Below are positions 34,639 through 42,411 of a stretch of DNA of 64,000 nt, piece by piece. The notes below the pieces were generated by a model that saw nothing but the letters and a program-made list of their open reading frames with translations, was not told where the DNA came from and made no database searches. The DNA lies in contig NZ_CP065053.1 in assembly GCF_015689335.1 (NCBI RefSeq), positions 7,192,001 through 7,256,000 on the forward strand, in the 5' to 3' direction. The position numbers and the translations under genes are program-made. The stretch comes from Massilia antarctica (GTDB taxonomy: Bacteria > Pseudomonadota > Gammaproteobacteria > Burkholderiales > Burkholderiaceae_D). How positions within the stretch are numbered: the stretch's first letter is position 1; every line of letters begins with the position of its first letter.

Positions 34639-36498
34639 TTACAGGTGCACGGCGAAATCGGAAACCGCGCTCAGATACAGCGCCGTGATCGCGCGCTGGC
34701 GCGGATCGCTGATAGCCTGGATCGCCAGGCCGAGCTGGGTGCGGGTCGCCGCGCGCATGCGGCCGGACAGCAGGTTCGCGTCCACCAGATTGATCAGCTT
34801 GGCCGGATCGCCCGCCACGTTCACGTACGGCGTGATATCGATCTTCACCATGCTGTTCAGGTTGCCGGCGATCAGGTCGTAGGTCAGGTTGGCGCGCAGC
34901 ACCGCCAGGCTCGGCGCATAGATCTGGAATTCCGGCCCGTACAGAGCCGGCGAACCCGGCAGGCGAGTCATCGGCGAGTAGAAATTGAACACGCTTGGCG
35001 ACTTGAGCAGTTCCTGGGCGACGCCGTGGTAACTCCAGAACAGATTGGTCGGGTCCAGCACCTGCCCGTTAAGCGCGCGCACCAGGCCGAGCGTGTGCAT
35101 GATCGGATCCTTGAGCTGGCCCTGAGCGGCGCCGGGGTTGGCCGGATTCGCTTCGGCATCGGTCAGCACGGCGCGCAGGGTGGCGGCCAGGTCGCCGCGG
35201 CCGGCAGGGCCTTGGGCAAACACATCGGCCACGCGTTTGACGTAGGCCGGGCTCGGGTTGCTCGTCACGAAGGCGCGGATCAGGCGCGTGGCGATGAACG
35301 GCGGCAAGTTCGGGTGCTGGAACAGGTTCTGCATCACCGCGTCGTAATCCTGCACCGTGTTTTGCCCGGCCGTCAGATGCGTACCGTTGAGCAAAGTCTT
35401 GGCGCCCTTGTCGTGATAGGCGTCGCGCGGCTGCAAGGGCCCGGTGAAGTTTTCCCAATTGATGCCGGTAGCGCTGGTGCCGGCGTAGGTCCAGCCGCTC
35501 AGCGCGCGTGAGAATTCGCCGATGTCGGCCTGGGTGTAGGCCGGGATGGTATCGCCATTGCGGTCGAGCTGGGGGCTGCCATCCTGGTTCAGCATGGTGG
35601 TGCCGATGGTAAACAGCTGCATCACTTCGCGCGCATAGTTCTCGTTGGGCGACGGCATCACGCTATTGCCCAGGTCCAGATACTTGCCCATGGCCGGGTT
35701 CAGGGTCATCTCGCGCAACAGGTCGTTGAAGTTGCCGAAGGCATGCTTCTGCAAGGTCATCAGCCAGGGTTGCATTTCGTTCGGGTAGGGATTCTTGTCG
35801 GCCGACACGACGAAAATTTGCGACAGCGCGAAGATCATGCGCTGGCGCAGCTGGTCCTTGCCGGTGGCCATGTTGCGGTACCAGTTGCTGGCCAATTGCT
35901 TGAGGCTGGTGGCGACCGGCATCGGGCTGGCCGGGGTGGCAAACTGCTGGGTCAGCCAAGCGTTTGGGCCGAGGGTTTGCAGCTGGGTGACCTCGGCCGG
36001 GCTGGCGCCGAAGCTTGCCTGCTCCAGGAAGCGTACGGCGCTGACTTTGGCAGCGTCCGGTACCGGCGGCGGGGTTGGGGTCGGCGTTGGGGTCGGGGTC
36101 GGCGTCGGCGTCGGGGTTGGAGTGGGTGTCGGGGTCGGGGTTGGCGTCGGGGTTGCCAGTGCGCTTCGCAGGGTCAGCACGACCGATCCGGACACGGGCG
36201 ATGGTCCATAGGTTTTTGCCGAAATAGTGACCGCATTATTAGCCGGCCTCACCATTGGGGCGACATATTTGCCGTTTTGCGAATTGACCGTGCCCACGGC
36301 GGCATTACCGCCCGGGACGCCATTGACGGAAAATTCCATGCTGCGTCCCACGCCGTCGAGCTTGCCGAGCAGCCATACCGTGCTACCCAGCGCAAATGGC
36401 GCCTTGCCGCTGTATTCGACCGTTACCGTTGCCGCAAACGCCGGCGCGGCCACCATCAGGCACACGGGCGCCCACATCCACACTCTGCTACCTTGCAT
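34639..36498 (-). CDS. DUF1800 protein with N-terminal accessory domain and Thr-Pro linker
   Basis: A 619-residue exported protein (signal peptide ending APAFA/AT). Residues ~22-115 match the N-terminal domain of the protein at 30805 (VEYSGKAPFALGSTVWLLGK, FSVNGVPGGNAAVGTVNSQN). About 15 Thr-Pro pairs follow, then a full DUF1800 domain (AVRFLEQASFGASPAEVTQL, QRMIFALSQIFVVS, NENYAREVMQLFTIG, SGWTYAG, RLIRAFVTSNPSPAYVKRVA). GGAGG before ATG 36498 sets the start. It heads an operon with DUF1501; a GTAAT-repeat operator lies about 70-105 bp upstream. Confidence 0.88.
   Translation of the reverse strand: MQGSRVWMWAPVCLMVAAPAFAATVTVEYSGKAPFALGSTVWLLGKLDGVGRSMEFSVNGVPGGNAAVGTVNSQNGKYVAPMVRPANNAVTISAKTYGPSPVSGSVVLTLRSALATPTPTPTPTPTPTPTPTPTPTPTPTPTPPPVPDAAKVSAVRFLEQASFGASPAEVTQLQTLGPNAWLTQQFATPASPMPVATSLKQLASNWYRNMATGKDQLRQRMIFALSQIFVVSADKNPYPNEMQPWLMTLQKHAFGNFNDLLREMTLNPAMGKYLDLGNSVMPSPNENYAREVMQLFTIGTTMLNQDGSPQLDRNGDTIPAYTQADIGEFSRALSGWTYAGTSATGINWENFTGPLQPRDAYHDKGAKTLLNGTHLTAGQNTVQDYDAVMQNLFQHPNLPPFIATRLIRAFVTSNPSPAYVKRVADVFAQGPAGRGDLAATLRAVLTDAEANPANPGAAQGQLKDPIMHTLGLVRALNGQVLDPTNLFWSYHGVAQELLKSPSVFNFYSPMTRLPGSPALYGPEFQIYAPSLAVLRANLTYDLIAGNLNSMVKIDITPYVNVAGDPAKLINLVDANLLSGRMRAATRTQLGLAIQAISDPRQRAITALYLSAVSDFAVHL
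36073..36163 (-). repeat. Hexanucleotide repeat encoding about 15 Thr-Pro pairs
   Basis: Tandem hexamers (GGGGTC/GGCGTT types on the plus strand) encode the linker of the DUF1800 protein. It is longer than the linker in the 30805 gene, as expected for a slippage-prone tract. Confidence 0.85.
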
Positions 36499-36569
36499 TT
36501 CAACCTCCCTGTTGTGTTGTCGCGTCCGCGCCATTGTCGAAGCGACAAAGACAGGCCGGACCAGCGAAC

Positions 36570-36602
36570 ATCATCAGGGAAAACGCATTACAGATAGATT
36601 AC
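36570..36602 (-). promoter_or_regulatory. GTAAT direct-repeat operator and -10 box (copy 2)
   Basis: Read on the minus strand: CTGTAATCTATCTGTAATG, with GTAAT at 36602-36598 and 36591-36587 (11-bp period). Eleven bases further is GATGAT (36575-36570), a -10-like hexamer. Same geometry as the copies at 30635 and 40685; drives the DUF1800-DUF1501 operon. Confidence 0.55.
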
Positions 36603-36651
36603 AGAAGCTCAATTTACTGCATTTTTGACAATAATCACACAACAACGCTTT

Positions 36652-36762
36652 TTAACCGGGGTCTGACCTCTGATTAGAAACGTTTCGAATCAGAACTCAC
36701 ACCACAGTGAAAAAACATCGACTAGAGGAAAGATTTCTAATCAGAGGTCAGACCCCGGTTAA
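36652..36762. repeat. Paired REP element with 29-bp perfect inverted arms
   Basis: Arms 36652-36680 and 36734-36762 are exact reverse complements over 29 bases (core GGGGTCTGACCTCTGATTAG), separated by 53 bases. The left arm overlaps a second near-palindrome (TCTGATT...AATCAGA around GAAACGTTTC, 36669-36694). It sits between the DUF1800 operator and the end of the SARP-like gene, so it may also end that gene's transcript. Confidence 0.8.
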
Positions 36763-36788
36763 GAAAGTCCGACTACTGAAAGTTATCC

Positions 36789-39700
36789 TTACCGGAGGCC
36801 GAGGGCGACGGCCAGCTTTTCGGTGTCGTACGAGGGCGACACGCCGAGCACGATCGACAAGGTGTCGCGGCAGCGCCGGTAGGCGCCGAACGCGGCCGCC
36901 GCGCCGTCCTGGGCGTGGGCGCAGCGCATCCAGCCGCGGTAGTTGGCTTCCGACAGCGGCTCGGCCGCCAGCGCGCGCTGGTACAGGCTCAGGGCGCAGC
37001 CCCATTCCTGCATCGCTTCGAGCAAACGCCCAAGCTGGCCGACCGCGCCGAGGAACAGGTTGCGCGCGCGCTCGCGCACCGGCAGGATCCACGTCTCTTC
37101 CGCACCGTCGCAAAACGGGCCGCGGTACAGATCGAGCAGCGCCGCGCTGCAGCGCCCTACTTCCTGCACCGGAGCGTGCGCCGGTAGGCCGTCGATCGCC
37201 GCACACAGGTCGGCCAGCGCGCTCACGTCGGTCCAGACGCGCGCTTCGGCCAGGTGCGTCCTGCCGCCCGACACGATTACCGCTTCGTCGCTGAGCAGCA
37301 GCTTGCGCAGGCGGTGCACCGTCACGTTCAGTGCCGACTTGGCCACGTCGGTGCTGCCCCACAGCTGCGCGACCAGCGCCGCCTGGGCCTTGCCGCCCTC
37401 GCCCGCCGCCACCAGGCTTCTGAGCAGGGCCAGTGGACGCTGCTGCGCTTTGCCGGTGGCGACCACCGCGGCCCCGTGCAAGGTCAGCTCGAATTTGCCG
37501 AGCGTGCGTACCGCGACCGGCCATGGCCAGCCCTGCGCGCAGCGGTTCGGCGCGGCGAGCCGCTGGCGCATGACGATGGCGCCGACATGGGCCGCGTCGA
37601 TGCCGTTTTCCAGCGCCAGCGCGGCCACCCGCGCAGCCAGCGCCGGCACCGTCGCGAACAGGGCGTTGGCCTGGCGCCGCCGGTGGCTCGCCATCGCAGC
37701 GTCCATCAGGACTGCCGCGCGCGCGCCGTCGCCGTCGCCAGCGGCCGCGCAGGCGTCGATGAAGTCGCGCTCCTCGCCCAGCAGCACCGCCTGCACGCCG
37801 TAGCCGGCATCGACCGCCCGCTCATAGCATGCGAGCGCCTCGCCGTAGGCGCCGGCCCATGCGTGGCAGGCGCCGAGAAAGGCGTCGAACCTGGCCCTTT
37901 CGCGCGCCGGTACGCCGGCGTCGAGCGCCAGGCGCAAGGTCTCGCGCGCGGCATGCAGCGCGCCGGCCATGTCGCCGGCCAGCGCCAGGCACTGGGCGTC
38001 GAGGGTATTGAAGTCGATCGATTGCAAGGTGCGCGACACGGGCAGCGCCGCGCGCATCTGGTCGAGCAGGCTGCGCGCCGCGTCCACCGCGCCGCTGCCG
38101 AGCAGGTGATGCACTTCGAGCGACTGGAACAGCATGGGATCGAGGCCGGCGTCGATGACGATGCCGCGCGCCGCGCCCGTCATGCGCTGCGCCAGTCCCA
38201 GGTCGCCCTCCTGGTTGTACCAGCGCGCCACGCGGCTGTACCAGCGCACCCGGTGCGCGGGGCCGACGGCGGCATCGTCGGCGCACGCGCCAAGCTGCGC
38301 CACCAGCGCATTGGCGCGGCCGGCGTTGTCCATCCAGTCGAAGTAGCGCAGCAGGCAGGCGCCCGCTTCCAGCCGTGCGAGCGGATCGTCGACCTGGTCG
38401 AGCGCCAGCCGCGCGCGCTGCACGCAAGCGGCCAGCAGAGGCGATTGCGGCGCCAGGTACAGCAGCGCGCTAGCCATGCGCGAATGCAGGCGCAGGTCGA
38501 GCGCGGGATCGAGCGTTGCCAGGTCGAGCGTGTGCACGCCCTCGGTCAACACCGCCAGCCAGCGCGGCAAGGCGCTGAAGTCGGCCCATTCGGCGTCGTA
38601 GGTGTCGATGATGGCGGTGACCGCATGCAGGCGCGCCGCCAGGTCGCCGGCCTGGTCGAAAGCGCGTTCGGCGCGGATCAGGATGCGCCGCGCGTGAAGC
38701 GGCTGCGCGTCGGCCAGCGAGACGCCGTGCCAGTAGCCGAGCCAGGGCTGCGCGTCGGCCATGTCCGCCGGCAGGCAGCTCATCCAGAGGCGCCACGACT
38801 GGCCACGGCCGCCAGCCATCATGCCCGCCGCGCGGCGCAGCAGAAAGCCTGCCAGCCCCTGATGCGACTGCGCGTCGATGTACAGGCCTGCCGCTTCGTC
38901 GAGGCGCCCGTGCGCATCGGCGATGGCGGCGGCCTGCCCGGTCAGCGCCAGGCGCTGCGCAGGATCGAGCAGTTCGCACGCCTGCTGGCGCAGGAACGCG
39001 CCGAACAGGCCGTGGAAGGCGTAGCTGTCGCCGCGCTTCTCGACGAACAGGCGGCGCCGGTACAGGCGTTCGAGCAGCAGCGGCGCGCCAGGGTCGCCCG
39101 TAAGCGCGTGCGCATCGGCGCCGGACATGGCGGGCAGGCAGGCCAGCATCAGCAACAGGTGCTGCGCTTGCGCTGGCAGACGCCCGACGATCTCGCCGGC
39201 GAAATAGCGAAACAGCGCTTCGCGTCCCTCGGCCAGGCCGGTGCGCGGCTGTCCACGCACGGTGCGCAGCAGCGCCACCCCCGCCGCCCAGCCATCGACC
39301 AGCTCTAACCACTGCGCCACTTCCGGCTCGGGGGCATCGCCCGCCTGCGCCAGCGCGCGCGTTTCCGACGGGTCCAGGCGCAGCGCATCCCAACCGATCG
39401 TGCCCAGGCGCCCGTCCAGTTCCATGCGCGCCAGGCATGGCGGCGGCGCTTCGCGGCTGACGGCCAGCAGGGTCACGCCGTCCGGCACTTCCGCGCATGC
39501 CGCGTCGAGCAGGTAGCCGGCGTTATCCCAGTCGACGTCGTGCACGTTATCAAGCACCACCAGCGCGCCTGGCGGCAGATGGGCATAAAACTGGCGGAAG
39601 AACAGGCGTGCATGCTGGGCCGCGTCGCCGGACACCTGCGGCGCGTGCCAGGGCAAGGCACCGTCGAGGGTGCGCAAGGCGTCGGCCAGGAAGAACAGCA

Positions 39701-39971
39701 AGGTGGCAGGATCGGCGTCACTCTGGTCGAGCTGGCACCACAGTACCGGCGCCTCGCACTGGCGCGCATAGCTGGCGGCCAGGGTGGTTTTGCCGGCGCC
39801 GGGCGGAGACGACATCCACAGCACCGCATGGCGGCCGCGCAGGCGGTCGATCTGCGCGAACAGGCGGGTGCGCTGGAGCGGCTCGAACAGGCGGGGAAGC
39901 GTCAGCTTGGCGTAGGCCGGGACAACGTGCGGCCGTGGGTGAGTGCGTGTTCTGATTGCGCGTGTAGCCAT
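36789..39971 (-). CDS. MalT/SARP-type ATPase transcriptional regulator
   Basis: A 1060-residue cytoplasmic regulator. The N-terminal STAND ATPase has Walker A SSPPGAGKTTLAASYA (~55-66) and VVLDNVHDVDW; the middle ~550 residues are TPR-like helical repeats. From ~818 there is an OmpR-like winged helix (VRTLGKFELTLHGAAVVATG, SALNVTVHRLRKLL) and a bacterial transcriptional activator domain (~918-1060; LYRGPFCDGAEETWILPVRE). This is the SARP layout, replacing the LuxR HTH of classical MalT. SARPs bind direct repeats with 11-bp period, which is what precedes three nearby secreted-protein genes. The start at 39971 follows AGAGAGA. Confidence 0.85.
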   Translation of the reverse strand: MATRAIRTRTHPRPHVVPAYAKLTLPRLFEPLQRTRLFAQIDRLRGRHAVLWMSSPPGAGKTTLAASYARQCEAPVLWCQLDQSDADPATLLFFLADALRTLDGALPWHAPQVSGDAAQHARLFFRQFYAHLPPGALVVLDNVHDVDWDNAGYLLDAACAEVPDGVTLLAVSREAPPPCLARMELDGRLGTIGWDALRLDPSETRALAQAGDAPEPEVAQWLELVDGWAAGVALLRTVRGQPRTGLAEGREALFRYFAGEIVGRLPAQAQHLLLMLACLPAMSGADAHALTGDPGAPLLLERLYRRRLFVEKRGDSYAFHGLFGAFLRQQACELLDPAQRLALTGQAAAIADAHGRLDEAAGLYIDAQSHQGLAGFLLRRAAGMMAGGRGQSWRLWMSCLPADMADAQPWLGYWHGVSLADAQPLHARRILIRAERAFDQAGDLAARLHAVTAIIDTYDAEWADFSALPRWLAVLTEGVHTLDLATLDPALDLRLHSRMASALLYLAPQSPLLAACVQRARLALDQVDDPLARLEAGACLLRYFDWMDNAGRANALVAQLGACADDAAVGPAHRVRWYSRVARWYNQEGDLGLAQRMTGAARGIVIDAGLDPMLFQSLEVHHLLGSGAVDAARSLLDQMRAALPVSRTLQSIDFNTLDAQCLALAGDMAGALHAARETLRLALDAGVPARERARFDAFLGACHAWAGAYGEALACYERAVDAGYGVQAVLLGEERDFIDACAAAGDGDGARAAVLMDAAMASHRRRQANALFATVPALAARVAALALENGIDAAHVGAIVMRQRLAAPNRCAQGWPWPVAVRTLGKFELTLHGAAVVATGKAQQRPLALLRSLVAAGEGGKAQAALVAQLWGSTDVAKSALNVTVHRLRKLLLSDEAVIVSGGRTHLAEARVWTDVSALADLCAAIDGLPAHAPVQEVGRCSAALLDLYRGPFCDGAEETWILPVRERARNLFLGAVGQLGRLLEAMQEWGCALSLYQRALAAEPLSEANYRGWMRCAHAQDGAAAAFGAYRRCRDTLSIVLGVSPSYDTEKLAVALGLR

Positions 39972-40086
39972 GGTCTCTCTGTCGTTCGGGGCCCGAAGGC
40001 GTATACAATACACGAGCTCACAGCGCCACCGCCGTCGTTTTCCTTACCGCCCGGGGGCCGGAGCGGATCTTCATTCTCTCAAAACC

Positions 40087-40677
40087 ATGGCAATTTTCAA
40101 AACAGAAAACCTGGCCCTGCTCGATCGGCAGCACGCTTTGTCGGACCCGCGCCACACCGTCATGCTGGTCGATGACATGGACGCCAACGTTTCCGTCATG
40201 GCGGCGATCCTGCGCCCGCACTTTCATCTGCTCGAAGCGCGCGACGGCCAGGAAGCCTTGCGCCTGATCTCCGCCCTTCCGCCGTCGCAGGAGCTGGCGT
40301 GCATCGTGAGCGACCACCGCATGCCGCGCATGAGCGGCGTGCAGCTGTTCGAGCGCACCTCGCTCATGCTGCCCGATACCTTGCGCATCCTGGTGACGGC
40401 CTACCTCGACCTCGATGCCATCGTCGATGCGGTCAACGCCGGCCAAATCTATCGCTTCATCGCCAAGCCATTCGATGCCAACGATTTTCTGCTGGCGGTG
40501 CAGTGCGCGGTGGCCGCTTTCGAGCATCGCCGCCTGCTGGACGCTTATCACCGGGCGCTGGAAGAGACGGTGCCGGTTCTGCCGGCGGCGGCAACGGCGC
40601 TGCGCGAACAGACCCTCGCGGCCCGTGCCAGCCTGGCCGCGCTGGAAGCAAAGGCGCGGGCCACGCTGCCCACATGA
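40087..40677 (+). CDS. Receiver-domain protein with short C-terminal tail
   Basis: A 196-residue protein. The receiver (HTVMLVDDMDANVSVMAAIL, IVSDHRMPRMSG with phospho-acceptor Asp, LVTAYLDLDAIVDAVN, IAKPFDAND) resembles those of RpfG/HnoC-type regulators. A ~60-residue helical Ala-rich tail follows, with no recognisable output domain. Its partner kinase may be the orphan propeller kinase at 27212 (inference). Divergent from the SARP-like gene. The start at 40087 lacks a good ribosome site. Confidence 0.78.
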   Translation: MAIFKTENLALLDRQHALSDPRHTVMLVDDMDANVSVMAAILRPHFHLLEARDGQEALRLISALPPSQELACIVSDHRMPRMSGVQLFERTSLMLPDTLRILVTAYLDLDAIVDAVNAGQIYRFIAKPFDANDFLLAVQCAVAAFEHRRLLDAYHRALEETVPVLPAAATALREQTLAARASLAALEAKARATLPT

Positions 40678-40684
40678 CATATCG

Positions 40685-40717
40685 GTAATCGATCGGTAAT
40701 TCTCAGCGGCCTAGCCT
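40685..40717 (+). promoter_or_regulatory. GTAAT direct-repeat operator (copy 3), cut off by IS insertion
   Basis: GTAAT at 40685-40689 and 40696-40700 (ATCGGTAATCGATCGGTAAT). The original -10 would be TAGAAT, 11 bp after the second repeat; its first three bases are in the duplicated CTAG at 40711-40714 and the rest now lies at 42387-42389 beyond the IS. Before insertion the second box was about 39 bp from the GH9 start codon; it is now about 1.7 kb away. Confidence 0.55.
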
Positions 40718-42382
40718 GAATTTTGCATAAAAAAGGGCAAGAATGCCGTAAGTGATTGATAGAATGGGAGTTATCTAGAAACCTACCCTGTCAACAAAAA
40801 CGCCACCTTGCCCGACATGAATTCTACCCCAGAGCAGCTCCGTTTTGCATCCATTCCCGCGCACAGCGTCCGCGCCGATTTCGCCGGTGGGGGTTTGTCG
40901 TCCGATCTCGGTCCAGTTTTGCTGCGCGGAGTCGACCTCCAGATTGGCTTGACCAAGCGCCTCGCTGCGGCCTTGCCTGACCGCCGTCATCAGAGTTACG
41001 TCAGCCATTCGTATCACGATCTTCTGACACAGCGCATCTACCAGATCGGCTGCGGTTACGAAGACGGCAATGACGCGAACAGCCTGCGCCACGACCCGAT
41101 GTTCAAACTTGGCGCGGCCCGTTTGCCGTTCGACGACGAGGCCGCGCTGGCGTCCGGGGCGACGATCTCGCGCTTCGAACATGCGGCCAGTCGCCAGGAC
41201 ATCTACCGCGTCAGCGAAGCGCTCGTGGAACAGTTCATCGCCAGCTTTTCCAGCCCGCCAAAGAGCTTGATTCTCGACCTGGATCACTCCGAGGATGCGT
41301 GCTACGGCCAGCAGCCGCTGGCGTTCTACAACCACCACTATGGTTCGACCTGCTACTTGCCGCTGATGATTTTCGACGGCCAGTCGGGCGGCTTGATCGC
41401 GGCGGTGCTGCGGCCCGGAAGGCGACCATTTGGCGAAGAGAACGCGATGATCATGCGGCGCGTTCTGACGCGGATTCGTCAGCACTTCCCCGCTACTCAT
41501 ATTCTCGTACGTGGCGACGGACATTTTAGCGGGCCTGAATTAATGAGCCTGATCGACAGCATGTCGAACGTGGACTTCATTTTTGGTTTCGCCTGCAACC
41601 CCAAGCTCCTTGCGATGGCCGAGCCGACCAGACTTCGCGCCATTGACCGGTGGGTGGCTGCACAATCGCAGGACGTGGTGCCCAATGCGGTGCGTCTGTT
41701 CGACGAATTTGCTTACCAGGCGCGTTCTTGGCCGAGAGCCTGGCGCGTGTTGCTCAAGGCCGAGGTCATGGCCCTTGGCGAGAACACGCGCTTCATCGTC
41801 ACCTCGCTGCCAGGACTCGATGCCGGCATGTTGTACGAGGATATCTATTGCGCGCGCGGTCAGGCCGAAAACTATATCAAGCATCTCAAGGATGACCTCG
41901 CCGCCGACCGTACCTCCTGCACCAGCTTTCTCGCCAATTGCATGCGCCTGTTGCTGCACGCGGCGGCCTACATCCTGCACCAGCAACTGCGCACCGAAGG
42001 GCTGCGGCATACCGCGCTGTCGCAGGCGCAGCCATCAACGGTCATTTCCAAACTGTTCAAAATCGCCGTGCAGGTCAGGCAGTGCAAGAACAAGATCGTT
42101 CTACATTTACCAAGTGCCTGTCCAGTCAGAGATCTGCTGCAGACGTTGACCGAAAGACTGTATTTGGCAACGCCCGCCAAGTCCTTGAACTCGTCCTGAG
42201 TAAGACACGTCCGGTCTGCCGAGAATTGACCACTCCGTCGCCAACATCAACCTCATACCGCTGCATTTGATATGCCGATTGATCGGGTAGGCGGGCTATT
42301 GCCCGCGACATCGTGATCGTCACCGAGAAGCTCATGGATCGCCGAACCGGCACTGCGGCAGCAGTTTATGAAACATTCAGGC
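40715..42382 (+). mobile_element. IS1380-family insertion sequence, complete
   Basis: 1668 bp bounded by terminal inverted repeats: left CCTGAATTTTGCATAAAA, right end reading GTTTATGAAACATTCAGG (15 of 18 match when inverted). A 4-bp target duplication CTAG lies at 40711-40714 and 42383-42386. It carries one intact transposase gene and a 183-bp non-coding right end that includes the hairpin GCGGGC-TATT-GCCCGC. Intact ends and an exact duplication suggest a recent insertion. Confidence 0.9.
40817..42199 (+). CDS. IS1380-family transposase
   Basis: A 460-residue DDE transposase. Recognisable blocks are FAGGGLSSDLGPVLLRGVD near the N-terminus, LDLDHSEDACYGQQ (first Asp), ILVRGDGHFSGPELM (second Asp) and CARGQAENYIKHLKDDL (Glu). 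The family inserts with 4-5 bp duplications. An in-frame TTG three codons earlier (40808) is an alternative start. No frameshift or stop is visible, so it should be active. Confidence 0.93.
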   Translation: MNSTPEQLRFASIPAHSVRADFAGGGLSSDLGPVLLRGVDLQIGLTKRLAAALPDRRHQSYVSHSYHDLLTQRIYQIGCGYEDGNDANSLRHDPMFKLGAARLPFDDEAALASGATISRFEHAASRQDIYRVSEALVEQFIASFSSPPKSLILDLDHSEDACYGQQPLAFYNHHYGSTCYLPLMIFDGQSGGLIAAVLRPGRRPFGEENAMIMRRVLTRIRQHFPATHILVRGDGHFSGPELMSLIDSMSNVDFIFGFACNPKLLAMAEPTRLRAIDRWVAAQSQDVVPNAVRLFDEFAYQARSWPRAWRVLLKAEVMALGENTRFIVTSLPGLDAGMLYEDIYCARGQAENYIKHLKDDLAADRTSCTSFLANCMRLLLHAAAYILHQQLRTEGLRHTALSQAQPSTVISKLFKIAVQVRQCKNKIVLHLPSACPVRDLLQTLTERLYLATPAKSLNSS

Positions 42383-42411
42383 TAGAATGCGCCGACAACA
42401 AAAGGAGACCG

